DNA of 64,000 nt from an uncultured Ignavibacteria bacterium. GTDB lineage: Bacteria > Bacteroidota > Ignavibacteria > Ch128b. The stretch covers positions 1 through 64,000 of the forward strand of contig CALDZP010000017.1 of assembly GCA_937944105.1 (NCBI GenBank), written 5' to 3'. The translations under genes and the position numbers were made by a program. Shown here in pieces: positions 17,901-26,178 of the stretch. Under the pieces are notes generated by a model that did no database searches, was not told where the DNA came from, and was given only the letters and a program-made list of their open reading frames with translations. Each line of letters opens with the position of its first letter. Positions within the stretch are counted from its first letter, which is position 1.

Positions 17901-18568
17901 GAGATTCTGAAGGCAAATTAGTTTCTAAGTTCGAAGAATTTAAAGAGTATTCAATTGAGTTATATATCGATGAATTAAATGGTGCTCAGTCAATTAATTT
18001 TATTCTAGATTTTAATAGTAATTTAATAGTGCTTGATTATAAAGTCAGTGAAGATTTAATATCTAATTCGAAAGATTTTATTCAATTCATAAAGAATGAT
18101 GGTAATCGATTTTATGTTGCATTAGCAAAACCAGTTTATGAAGGAACTTTCAATGGTGCAAATATTGAACTAATTAGATTCAGGATAAAATATCAACAAT
18201 TAGATAATAACTTGATTGTAATTAATGATCCAAAATTAATGGATTCAAATGGAAACTTTTATAATTTGAAATTTGATTCGAATCTTAACAATTCATTACC
18301 TGATAAATTCGAACTTTCTCAGAATTATCCTAATCCATTTAATCCATCGACAATAATTAGTTTTGCTTTACCTGAGGCATCAAGAGTAACATTAATAATC
18401 TACAACTCAATTGGTGAAGAAATTTCGAAATTAATAAGCAACGAATTTTTTGAAGCGGGTACATATACAAAAGAATTTAATGCTACTAATTTATCAAATG
18501 GGATCTATTTTTATCGTTTAATCAGTGAAAATTATACAGCTATTAAAAAAATGGTTTTGCTTAAGTGA
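14984..18568 (+). CDS. Large T9SS cargo protein: LamG, lamin-tail, cohesin-like, dockerin-like
   Basis: A 1194-residue secreted protein. A signal peptide (about 1-21, FAQG) is followed by a laminin-G/concanavalin-like domain (about 27-240; LKLWLKADD, WPDASGNGNHAS), a linker with a repeat-like Ig fold (about 425-495), a lamin-tail-like domain opening with NEWSQG (about 503), a cohesin-like beta domain (about 705-860), a dockerin-like module and a second cohesin-like domain. The module has two calcium loops starting at D867 (DSDHDGDVDLDD) and D928 (DHNGDGRVGNLD), separated by a long Cys-containing insert. The last 85 residues are a class A T9SS sorting domain (NYPNPFNPST ... KKMVLLK). No enzyme domain is seen; probable surface binding or scaffold role. 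Confidence 0.82.
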   Translation: MLNKIFTCFFIFISISTLCFAQGPGGIGDNTTLKLWLKADDLSLNDGDPVDNWPDASGNGNHASQGTVVNQPTFYTNVINGKPAVSFDGINDYLTGSLGALNSPFTIIIVGYFDYVNQPAGDYDYLINLGNGTPNANVSMSRWASDGSNNNKYYVYNGSAVYYGPVLNGNQWLLLSAVHKTSAPRNNLFINGTAQTVDDYPALLNTNGSYTLGRFEPTATHYLYGKIAEVIVYNYALNSAERTLVENYLSEKYNLSISNDKYSNTAGYSFDLRGIGKENDGTHTPSKTSKGLELIDAGYLQDNGDYVLFAHNTSSNSEVNTDLPAYHKARWSRIWFLDFNDVSSNGGNITFTFDLSESGLGGAPFAQQNYTLLYRAGTSGIFSVIDSSASVSGDQISFTVNVNSLSDGYFTLGRRGPLTITKQIKPANFGSISGPTSVDYGNNVSFTIAPAPGTHIGMLLDNNSPKGAITSYTINYVMEDHTIIATFGYNASMVFGSPDIIVNEWSQGASANQEWIELLVVGDTTSPNVDLRGYKILANVTSPVSSAPTYYIEFTNNSMWSSVQRGSIIVLYNGNNKDASLPADDFSLSGDFKVVIPHNNSTYFNVVGTGVWNNTSNEFFNNLNVNDYPIIFDNEWIPNFDWGYQGPGVAIHPGTGQLAYYTSYYGNWGNPNYWEVTLSTSGYPARDNGGDNLIFVNAMRLNRPSIQIIPPASPVPSESGTQLNFTIKFGTEIPVYNVVGVSFKFRRGWQYYFKLTGAFYSAPSQSLFASGSAFVDTTTESGVINFAAIRNNNSETYTGTGGTITTLPLVIVQDLPNAANVNFFLTDVYTLDNNGEYIPLTQVTYQYNLTFLSSSGGNMIYRVGKGDSDHDGDVDLDDVSALALRFGEQGGAVQGIINWNTCSVITRDPWGVDAGRNPATDVLAVWCDHNGDGRVGNLDILQIGFCWSSTYSYSKKKVENLAESNSKIKYRIRDSEGKLVSKFEEFKEYSIELYIDELNGAQSINFILDFNSNLIVLDYKVSEDLISNSKDFIQFIKNDGNRFYVALAKPVYEGTFNGANIELIRFRIKYQQLDNNLIVINDPKLMDSNGNFYNLKFDSNLNNSLPDKFELSQNYPNPFNPSTIISFALPEASRVTLIIYNSIGEEISKLISNEFFEAGTYTKEFNATNLSNGIYFYRLISENYTAIKKMVLLK

Positions 18569-18643
18569 GGATAATTAAAGAATGGTAAAGTATAGCAAAA
18601 CATTAATTAACATAAAATTAAAAATTAAAAATATGAGGGTACT

Positions 18644-20839
18644 ATGAAAAGATTATCTATATCCTTCGTTCTATTCGTTTTCTTTGTGCTGGTAATACTT
18701 GCAGCACAGCGCCTATTTGCACAGACACCAACCCCTAAAAGTGTAATTTTTAATGAATGGTCACAAGGTAATACAACAGATGGTGCTTCAGCAGAATGGG
18801 TAGAACTTTTGGTGGTAGGAAATCCATGTGATACTGTTTTAAATCTTGCTGGATTAAGATTACAAAAAGTTGCTGGAGTATCAACAAATTATATTGAATT
18901 TAAAAATATTCCTTTATGGACGGCTGTTCCTCGGGGAACAATTATAGTTATTTACAATGGTGCTAATAAATCATCTGTCTTACCTGCTGATGATTTTTCA
19001 TTCTCAGGTGACTATAAAGTTGTAATACCTCATAATAATGCAACATATTTTACAACGAGTGGGACAACTTGGGGAGCTGGAACTGAAATGTTTGCTAATT
19101 CTTTTAATTCTTCACAACAACCAGTTCTACGTTATGGTGGTACCGATATATTTGTATGGGGGACGGATGGGCCGGGAGCTGGTGCATATCCCGGTACGAA
19201 TCAATTAGTTTATTATAAATCGCATTATAATAGTGGAACATATACCCCAGTTTCTAATTGGGAAGTTGCAGCTTATAATGCTGGTTATCCAGCTTCGTAT
19301 AATACCGGTGACAATATTTTATTTGTTCAAGGTTTAAGACAGAATAGACCATCGATAAAACTTGAAACAACATCCCCGGTTTCTGGAATGATGGGTAATA
19401 CAATCTATTTTGATGTTAAATTAGGTTGTGAGATACCGGCTGCTAATGTAATAGGAGTGTCGTTTATATTTTATCGAAATTGGCAAGACTATTTTAGTGT
19501 ACAAGGTGCTTTTTACAATACTCCATATGTTCCAGGGTATAATTTGTGGGGTAATGGAAATGGTACAGCTTTAGCTGATTTAGTAGTTGAACCTGGGAGA
19601 TTACATTATTCAACTTTTAGAACAAGTGGGCCACCCTATTGTGGAGGATGTGGATATGTTACTCGAATACCTCTTGTCATCCAAGGTACTTTACCAAACG
19701 GTGCCGTGTGTAATTTTATGTTGCTTGAAATGTATGCAATGCTTTCCAATGGTAATGTTGTATCTTTGATTAAGTTTGACGAAGGTGTTGATGTTACATT
19801 TATTACAGGTACAGCGGGTGGTCTTATGTACTATAAAGTTGGGAAAGGTGATTCAGATCACGATGGTGATGTAGATCTTTCGGATGTAACAGCTTTAGCA
19901 ACAAGATTTGGTGAACAGGGTGGTGCTGTACAGGGAATTGTAAATTGGAATACATGTTCTACTATTATTCGCGATCCATGGGGCGTAGATGCAAGTCGTG
20001 ATCCTTCTACAGATGTACTAGCTATGTGGTGTGATCACAATGGTGATGGTAGAGTAGGTAATCTTGACGTTTTAGCAATTGGTTTATGCTGGAATTCATC
20101 TTATACTTATACTAAGTCAAATCCTGTTAAGAATTTACCGTTAGCATCAAGTGAACTTGCATTGAAGGTTTATAATAGAAATGGGCAATTAGTTAAAAAA
20201 TTAATTCCTGGTGAAGAATATGATTTTGTTTATAGTGTAATGAATGCAAACGATTTGTTGACAGCTTCTTTTGAATTGAATTGGGATGATAATCTTGAAT
20301 TTATTGATTATAAAATTTCTGAACCGTTCAAAAAGAACTCAACCAATTTTATTGAATTTGTAAAAATGATGAATAAGTCAGCAGCTATTGCTCTTGCAAG
20401 AGTATGGTATGATGGCTCTATTTCAGGGGACGAAATTGAATTGATAAGATTCAAGTTTAAAGTAAATCAGACTAATGATATAAAACTTGATTTAATGAAT
20501 CCAGAGTTAAGAGATGGAAGTGGCAAACTTTACAGAATGCCCGTAAATCTTCCAGATCTTACATCGAGTCCGTCTAAATTTGCATTAATCGGAAATTATC
20601 CAAATCCTTTTAATCCATCGACCATAATTAAATTTGAATTGCCTGAGCAAAGTTATGTAAGCTTAAAAGTCTTTAATACTCTTGGACAGCTTGTTCAAGT
20701 ATTAATAGATAATGAAATTCTTGAAGCTGGAAGATACGAGAAATTATTTGATGGATCAAAATTGACGACCGGTATTTATTTCTATAAACTTGAAACACCA
20801 AATCATAGTGCAATTAAAAAGATGGTGTTAATAAAATAG
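18644..20839 (+). CDS. T9SS cargo protein, paralogue lacking the LamG domain
   Basis: A 731-residue secreted protein that repeats the C-terminal two thirds of the preceding protein. A signal peptide (about 1-27, LFAQT) leads into the lamin-tail-like NEWSQG domain, a cohesin-like domain (about 245-390), dockerin-like loops starting at D403 and D464, a second cohesin-like region (about 510-630) and a class A T9SS sorting domain (NYPNPFNPST ... KKMVLIK). The dockerin segments of the two proteins are near identical, including WNTCS and WCDHNGDGRVGNLD. This points to tandem duplication with loss or gain of the N-terminal LamG domain. It probably shares a transcript with its neighbours and is exported to the cell surface. 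Confidence 0.82.
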   Translation: MKRLSISFVLFVFFVLVILAAQRLFAQTPTPKSVIFNEWSQGNTTDGASAEWVELLVVGNPCDTVLNLAGLRLQKVAGVSTNYIEFKNIPLWTAVPRGTIIVIYNGANKSSVLPADDFSFSGDYKVVIPHNNATYFTTSGTTWGAGTEMFANSFNSSQQPVLRYGGTDIFVWGTDGPGAGAYPGTNQLVYYKSHYNSGTYTPVSNWEVAAYNAGYPASYNTGDNILFVQGLRQNRPSIKLETTSPVSGMMGNTIYFDVKLGCEIPAANVIGVSFIFYRNWQDYFSVQGAFYNTPYVPGYNLWGNGNGTALADLVVEPGRLHYSTFRTSGPPYCGGCGYVTRIPLVIQGTLPNGAVCNFMLLEMYAMLSNGNVVSLIKFDEGVDVTFITGTAGGLMYYKVGKGDSDHDGDVDLSDVTALATRFGEQGGAVQGIVNWNTCSTIIRDPWGVDASRDPSTDVLAMWCDHNGDGRVGNLDVLAIGLCWNSSYTYTKSNPVKNLPLASSELALKVYNRNGQLVKKLIPGEEYDFVYSVMNANDLLTASFELNWDDNLEFIDYKISEPFKKNSTNFIEFVKMMNKSAAIALARVWYDGSISGDEIELIRFKFKVNQTNDIKLDLMNPELRDGSGKLYRMPVNLPDLTSSPSKFALIGNYPNPFNPSTIIKFELPEQSYVSLKVFNTLGQLVQVLIDNEILEAGRYEKLFDGSKLTTGIYFYKLETPNHSAIKKMVLIK

Positions 20840-20850
20840 TTTTCTTAAGT

Positions 20851-20880
20851 GGGGGAATTATTAATTCCCCCTTATTTTAA
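20851..20880 (+). terminator. Hairpin terminator between cargo genes
   Basis: GGGGGAATT (20851-20859) and AATTCCCCC (20863-20871) form a 9-bp stem with a 3-base loop, followed by TTATTTTAATT. The U tract is imperfect, so partial read-through into the cohesin-like gene is possible. Confidence 0.7.
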
Positions 20881-20895
20881 TTATATGGTTGAAAA

Positions 20896-21681
20896 ATGAA
20901 GGGTATAATAAATTCATTAATTATTTTTTTTGGTTACATTCAAATTATATCTGCTCAGGCAAGTATTAAGCCAGTTTGTCCAAGTTCTGTAATAGGTAAC
21001 TTTGGAAACACTTTCACCGTTGATATTGTAGTTGGTGATCCAGTACCTGTAACTGATTTATTCTCGGCATCATTTACTCTTACTTTTACAAACACTACAT
21101 ATTTAAATTATAATGGTATAATGGCTGGAAATTTTTTAGGAGGAAGTCCTTTTATTTTTGCTGAGCCGAGTGGTGACAGAGTGAGTGTGGCAATTACAAG
21201 TATACCTTCCGTTGGACCATCGTCAGGAAGTGGCGTATTGGCAAAAATATTTTTCAGAATAACAGGAACAGTATCGAGTCCAACAGTAAATTATTTTAAT
21301 ATTATCAAAGCCTTTGGATATAAACAAAATGGAGATACAATTAGATTATATCCACAAGAAACTATGATGACTATACAATCAGCAACAGGTGTTTATAGTG
21401 AGGATATAATCTTTGATTATCAATTGAAGCAAAATTTCCCTAATCCATTTAATCCTAAAACGAATATTTCTTTTACCATTCCAAAAGAAACATTCATTGA
21501 TCTTTCGGTCTATGATATAATGGGTAATTTAGTCAAAACTCTTGTAAATGATAAATTATTAGCAGGGGATTATATTGTTGAATTTGATGCAACAGAATTT
21601 AATATCAGTTCCGGGGTTTATTTCTATAAACTTAAAACACCGGAATTTACATCTGTAAAAAAAATGGTTTTAATTAAGTAG
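20896..21681 (+). CDS. Cohesin-like T9SS cargo protein
   Basis: A 261-residue secreted protein with a signal peptide (about 1-21, ISAQA), one cohesin-like all-beta domain (about 25-155; pattern G-TFTVDIVV, a long strand-rich middle, then SGSGVLAKIFFRITG) and a class A T9SS sorting domain (about 178-261; NFPNPFNPKT ... KKMVLIK). Cohesins bind dockerin modules, and the two preceding genes encode dockerin-like loops, so this small protein is a candidate surface receptor for them. That is inference: no binding residues can be verified from sequence alone. The second tiny membrane protein gene begins 8 bases after its stop. Confidence 0.78.
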   Translation: MKGIINSLIIFFGYIQIISAQASIKPVCPSSVIGNFGNTFTVDIVVGDPVPVTDLFSASFTLTFTNTTYLNYNGIMAGNFLGGSPFIFAEPSGDRVSVAITSIPSVGPSSGSGVLAKIFFRITGTVSSPTVNYFNIIKAFGYKQNGDTIRLYPQETMMTIQSATGVYSEDIIFDYQLKQNFPNPFNPKTNISFTIPKETFIDLSVYDIMGNLVKTLVNDKLLAGDYIVEFDATEFNISSGVYFYKLKTPEFTSVKKMVLIK

Positions 21682-21689
21682 GTAAAATT

Positions 21690-21809
21690 ATGATTCGTCA
21701 AAATACTAATAAAAGTAGACCGCGAAAAAATTCAGGGGATTTAATCTTACTTCTTCTAGTTGTTGTTATTACTGCTTTATTTGTTATGTCCTCTCAAATT
21801 TGGTCTTAA
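21690..21809 (+). CDS. Tiny single-span membrane protein, SSxIWS family (copy 2)
   Basis: A 39-residue protein starting 8 bases after the cohesin-like gene, so it is probably translationally coupled to it. It has a basic N terminus (KSRPRKNSGD), a leucine/valine-rich hydrophobic span and a C-terminal SSQIWS. It matches the 38-residue protein at 14809-14925 in length, charge pattern, the NS-GD motif and the last six residues (SSKIWS there). A strong terminator lies downstream, so this gene closes the T9SS cluster. Likely an inner-membrane protein with a periplasmic IWS tail. Function unknown; a role tied to export or assembly of the cargo proteins is a guess from position. Confidence 0.7.
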   Translation: MIRQNTNKSRPRKNSGDLILLLLVVVITALFVMSSQIWS

Positions 21810-21842
21810 TTAAGTTTCAAAAAATCTGGATGTAAATTCACT

Positions 21843-21888
21843 AAATGTTCAGTGAAACAATTCATTTGTTTCTCTGAACATTTTTTTT
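21843..21888 (+). terminator. Strong intrinsic terminator of the T9SS cluster
   Basis: An 18-bp inverted repeat with one mismatch (21843-21860 and 21866-21883) is followed by a run of eight T that begins within the right arm. It closes the transcription unit after the 39-residue protein. Confidence 0.9.
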
Positions 21889-21994
21889 AATGCTGCAGAT
21901 GTTACACATTTTATATCTAATTCTTAAAATCTCCTAAATGTTTGTCGGTTCTGACTTCAATTTTTCTTTATATTTAAATAAAAAGGAGAACTTT

Positions 21995-22792
21995 ATGGAA
22001 GAACAAAATCAAAACTTTGAAGCCTCAAGATTAGAAAACATTGGGATTGAAAAAATGTCTTTTACAGATAAATTAGTAGGGATTTTTATTGAGCCTGCAA
22101 ATGTTTTTGAAAACATAAAAATTTATGGTGCTCGAGCGATTGACTGGTTCATACCAGTGCTATTGTTAATATTTTTGACGATTATTACCAATTTTATTGT
22201 TACTTCAAATCCCGATATTAAAGCAGAACTTGATTTAATGCAAAGAAAAGCTATAGAAAAATCTTTAGATAAAGAAGTAAAAGCTGGAAGGATTACTGAA
22301 GCTCAGAAGGAAGAAAGGTTAGCCCAAATAGAAGATTTTACATCTGGACCAATGATGAAAATATTTCAGTACTTTAGCATTGCAATCTTTATGTTTGTTT
22401 TTCTTTTTATAATAGCAGCAATTTATCATCTAATCTGGACTTTCTTCTTGAAGGGACAGGGTACTTATAATTATGCATTAAGTGTTTATGGGTTAGCTTC
22501 GTTCATTACTATGATAGAGATTATTTTGATTGCAATTCTTTCACTGGCTTTAACAAAATTTCTTACCGGGTTTAATCCATTAATAATAGTTGAATTGGAA
22601 AAAGGAACAACTTTGAGTTATTTTTTATCTAAATTAGATCCTTTTACTTTTTGGTGGCTTTATGTTATAGGATTAGGATTATCAAAAGTTTATTCAGTGC
22701 CAAAAAATAAGTCAATAACTACGATTTTTGTTTTATGGTTGGTTTATGTGGTAATTGGGAAATTTATTCCATATCTTTCATTTGGAGTTTAA
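21995..22792 (+). CDS. Yip1-like integral membrane protein
   Basis: A 265-residue membrane protein with about five hydrophobic spans and a cytoplasmic Lys/Glu-rich loop (about residues 75-110) between the first and second. The sequence around FVGIFIEPANVFENIK-like opening and the later LTKFLTGFNP segment resembles Yip1/YIP1-type bacterial proteins, whose role is unclear. I placed the start at ATG 21995 because AAGGAG (21983-21988) lies just upstream; an in-frame ATG at 21938 adds 19 residues without such a site. It is a single gene between the T9SS terminator and a convergent symporter gene. Confidence 0.65.
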   Translation: MEEQNQNFEASRLENIGIEKMSFTDKLVGIFIEPANVFENIKIYGARAIDWFIPVLLLIFLTIITNFIVTSNPDIKAELDLMQRKAIEKSLDKEVKAGRITEAQKEERLAQIEDFTSGPMMKIFQYFSIAIFMFVFLFIIAAIYHLIWTFFLKGQGTYNYALSVYGLASFITMIEIILIAILSLALTKFLTGFNPLIIVELEKGTTLSYFLSKLDPFTFWWLYVIGLGLSKVYSVPKNKSITTIFVLWLVYVVIGKFIPYLSFGV

Positions 22793-22856
22793 AATGAAGG
22801 GATAATGAACATATTGACCAATATTTTCTAAAATTTATCCGTAATGATATGATTTT

Positions 22857-24602
22857 TTATTCAAGTAATTTATAATCCTTTGCTAAGCTTAGAGAAATTA
22901 TTGTTATTGATATTGAGGCAATCAATAGATAAAAGATAGCCATTGTGTAATCTTTGAAAATTAGACTACCAATCCCGAAAAGCGTTGAATAAACAAAAAC
23001 TACTCCCAAAAGCCAGTTCAAAAACATAATTAAGAAATTAGAACTTTCTTTGGCTTCGGGAATTTTTTCAGAAATTTTTTTCCAAAGTTTTCCTCCAGGT
23101 CTAATTCTTTTATAAAATTCAATTAAGACTTTTTCGTCTGTTGGTTTCGTAATGAAAGTTACAATTAGCCATACGAGTGTTGTACCAAATACCAAGTAAA
23201 ACAGGGAGATAGGAAATTCAATTCCAAAATGTTTTACAATTGGTAAAAGAGCAAAGGGAGTGATAAGAGCAGAAATTTCTGACCAGGCATTTATTCTCCA
23301 CCAATACCACCTTAAAATTAAAACAAGTCCAACTCCTGCACCACATTCAATTATAAATTCCCATGCTCCAGAAATTCTATCAATAAACATAGTAACCACT
23401 ATAGAAATAATCATCAAGAGGAGTGTCGTTAATCTTGAAATTAGAACATAATGTTTTTCATCTTGATTTTTAATTATAAATCGCTTATAAAAATCGTTAA
23501 TTATATAAGAAGTTCCCCAGTTAAGTTGAGTTGCAATTGTTGACATATAAGCAGCAAAAAATGAAGCAACCAATAAACCTTTTAATCCTGGAGGTAAGAA
23601 ATCTCTAATTGCAAAAATATATCCCATTTTAGGATTTGAAGAAGAAATCTCTGGGTAAATAATTAAAGCCGCTAGTCCAACGAGAATCCAGGGCCATGGT
23701 CTTAAAGCATAATGGGCAATTTGAAAGAACAGCGTAGCAAAAAGTGAATGTTTTTCATTTTTAGCAGCCATCATTCTTTGAGCAACATAACCTCCGCCAC
23801 CTGGTTCAGCACCTGGATACCATGTAGCCCACCATTGAATTCCTACATAAGCAAGAAAAGCAAGTGGTGTAAGAGCTAAAACATTGGTAAGAGCAGTTGT
23901 GTTAGTTGAAATTTTAGGAAAAAAGTCAAATACAAATTCAGGTAATTTTGTTTTCATTCCATCGATACCACCTACTTGAGGAGAATTAACAACATAGATT
24001 GCAAGAATAATACATCCGGTCATAGCGATAACAAACTGAACTGCGTCAGTTACAACAACACCCCACAAACCTGACAGAGCAGAATAGACTGCCACAATTA
24101 GCATTGCAATAATCACATAAATAAAAACAGATTCTTCGGGTAGATTAAAAATTCCGACAAGAATTGAAACCATTGCTTTATTAACCCAACCCATAATTAT
24201 AACATTAATGAATAGACCAAGATAAACAGCTCTAAATCCTCTTAAGAATTTTGCTGGTTTACCTGAATAGCGAATTTCAGCAAATTCAACTTCGGTCATG
24301 ATTCCTGCACGACGCCATAATTTTGCAAAAAAGAAAACAGTTAATAAACCACCAAATACAAAGTTCCACCAAATCCAATTTCCGGAGATTCCATTTTTGG
24401 CAACCAATTCTGTAACGGCAAGAGGAGTATCGGCAGCAAAGGTAGTTGCCACCATAGAAAGTCCCGCAAGATACCAAGGAAGATTTCTTCCCGAAAGAAA
24501 AAATTCTCCAGTGTTTTTTCCAGCTCTCTTTGAAAAAATAATGGCAATAGAAAAACTAAAAACAAAATAGAGAATTATTATAAGGTAATCAATTAATATC
24601 AT
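22857..24602 (-). CDS. Sodium:solute symporter family transporter (long form)
   Basis: A 581-residue inner-membrane transporter of the SSF family with 13-15 predicted helices. The N-terminal region (LSGRNLPWYLAGLSMVATTF, about 37-56) and helix VVTDAVQFVIAM (about 183-194) are typical. It is longer than the neighbouring symporter because of a C-terminal soluble stretch (about 485-530, KPTDEKVLIEFYKRIRPGG) and two extra helices, as in some sugar-type SSF members. The substrate is unknown. It is last in a minus-strand series and 117 bases downstream of the second symporter gene, so it may have its own promoter. Confidence 0.85.
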   Translation of the reverse strand: MILIDYLIIILYFVFSFSIAIIFSKRAGKNTGEFFLSGRNLPWYLAGLSMVATTFAADTPLAVTELVAKNGISGNWIWWNFVFGGLLTVFFFAKLWRRAGIMTEVEFAEIRYSGKPAKFLRGFRAVYLGLFINVIIMGWVNKAMVSILVGIFNLPEESVFIYVIIAMLIVAVYSALSGLWGVVVTDAVQFVIAMTGCIILAIYVVNSPQVGGIDGMKTKLPEFVFDFFPKISTNTTALTNVLALTPLAFLAYVGIQWWATWYPGAEPGGGGYVAQRMMAAKNEKHSLFATLFFQIAHYALRPWPWILVGLAALIIYPEISSSNPKMGYIFAIRDFLPPGLKGLLVASFFAAYMSTIATQLNWGTSYIINDFYKRFIIKNQDEKHYVLISRLTTLLLMIISIVVTMFIDRISGAWEFIIECGAGVGLVLILRWYWWRINAWSEISALITPFALLPIVKHFGIEFPISLFYLVFGTTLVWLIVTFITKPTDEKVLIEFYKRIRPGGKLWKKISEKIPEAKESSNFLIMFLNWLLGVVFVYSTLFGIGSLIFKDYTMAIFYLLIASISITIISLSLAKDYKLLE

Positions 24603-24719
24603 TTATTACCTCTTTGAATAAAAATTTTTTTATTGTTTAATTGGGTTGGCATTAAAACTTCTAATTCTATAAAAATTGTAGAAAAGTATTGATAGTTCAT
24701 ACTCATTTTAATGATGCTA

Positions 24720-26174
24720 TTAATCTTTTAGGTTTTTCTGCAAAGTTGCCAGTAATGAACCAACTATGATTGTTGTACTGACCCCAATAAGTGTGTACCA
24801 TGTCCAGGCTGTGAGTTTAAGTGTAATTACAGTAATCATTATAAAAATACCACTAACAAAGCCTGCTAATGCATCTTCCTGAGTTACTTTCTTATTGATA
24901 ATTCCTAGCAGGAAAGTACCCAACAAACCTCCATATGTAAATGATGCAATACTTAATGCGATTTCAACAACAGCTTTAGAACTTTCCATGAAAAGGAATG
25001 CAACAAATACAAGTATGAAAGCCCAGATAATTGTAATAATACGAGAAGCCAAAAGTTTTTTCCTATCATCTTCAAATTTTTTGAAATATGGAACTAAAAT
25101 ATCCATCACAGTAGCAGATGAAAGAGAACTGATAGATCCTGCAAGTGTGGAGAGAGCTGCCGCAAAAAGTCCAGCTATAATTAATCCTTTCAAGCCGTTT
25201 GGAATTACATTAATTATGAAGTATGGAAATATTTCATCAGATCTCATATTCATCGTGCCATAGAAAGCAAAAAGTAAAATACCCACAATTAGAAACATCA
25301 AAAATTGAAAGATGATAATAACACCACTCCCAATTAAAGCTTTTTGAGCATTTTTAAGATTTTTTGTTGCAAGGAGTCTTTGAACAATCAATTGATCTGT
25401 TCCGTGCGATGCCATAGAAAGAAATGCACCACCAACGATTCCAGAGATAAAAGTATATGGTTGAGAGAAGAAAGAGCTTAGACTTTGATTTAAACCAAAA
25501 TTAAAAATTTCTAATTTATTTGATTCAGATGCGATGGTGATTATGCTTTTTAGACCACCAGGGATTAGAGAAATTAATATCACACCAGAGATAATAGCAC
25601 CTCCAATGTAAATAAGAAACTGAATTACATCCACCCAGATAATTCCTTTTACGCCACCAATTGATGTATAAATTAGAGCAACTATACCAATGATTAAGAT
25701 TGCTAACGGATAATCGATATTCAGCATTAGTTTAAGAGGGATTGCTGTAGCAAATAATCTGACACCATCTGCAGCTGTTCTTGTAAACATAAATATGATT
25801 GAAGCAAAACTTCTTGTTTTATAACCGAATCTATTTTCTAAATAGGCATAGGCAGTTGAAAGTTCGCCTTTGAAATATGCAGGTAGAAAAAGAAATGCTA
25901 CGATAATTCTACCGATTAAATATCCAAATGTTAATTGTAAAAAATTTAGATTGGTAATGTAAGCAAGTCCTGGAATTGAGATAAATGTAAGGGTACTAGT
26001 TTCAGCGGCTACAATTGCAAAACAAACAGCCCACCATGGAACGACATCAGTACCTAAAAAATAATCTTTTATTGACTTTTGTTTTCCACCAGAGATAATT
26101 CCAATAGTTGTAATTAAAATTAAATAGCCAATAATAATTACATAATCGAGAGTTGAAGGTAAATTATTTTGCAC
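24720..26174 (-). CDS. Sodium:solute symporter family transporter
   Basis: A 484-residue SSF-family inner-membrane transporter with about 13 helices. The YFLGTDVVPWWAVCFAIVAA region (39-58) and the GVKGIIWVDVIQF helix (about 173-185) match the family. Its layout is nearer to SGLT/sialic-acid-type symporters than to the proline type, but the substrate cannot be assigned. It starts 4 bases after the STAS gene stop, so it is likely coupled to that protein. It differs clearly from the other two SSF proteins in this window and is not a recent duplicate. Confidence 0.87.
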   Translation of the reverse strand: MQNNLPSTLDYVIIIGYLILITTIGIISGGKQKSIKDYFLGTDVVPWWAVCFAIVAAETSTLTFISIPGLAYITNLNFLQLTFGYLIGRIIVAFLFLPAYFKGELSTAYAYLENRFGYKTRSFASIIFMFTRTAADGVRLFATAIPLKLMLNIDYPLAILIIGIVALIYTSIGGVKGIIWVDVIQFLIYIGGAIISGVILISLIPGGLKSIITIASESNKLEIFNFGLNQSLSSFFSQPYTFISGIVGGAFLSMASHGTDQLIVQRLLATKNLKNAQKALIGSGVIIIFQFLMFLIVGILLFAFYGTMNMRSDEIFPYFIINVIPNGLKGLIIAGLFAAALSTLAGSISSLSSATVMDILVPYFKKFEDDRKKLLASRIITIIWAFILVFVAFLFMESSKAVVEIALSIASFTYGGLLGTFLLGIINKKVTQEDALAGFVSGIFIMITVITLKLTAWTWYTLIGVSTTIIVGSLLATLQKNLKD

Positions 26175-26178
26175 TGGA

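Noticed and set aside
14984-21681. A cellulosome
   Set aside because: Cohesin-like and dockerin-like modules occur but no glycoside hydrolase or other catalytic domain is attached to them here.
24298-24570. Open frame of 90 codons antisense to the long symporter
   Set aside because: It is a shadow of a clear membrane-protein gene with no independent support.
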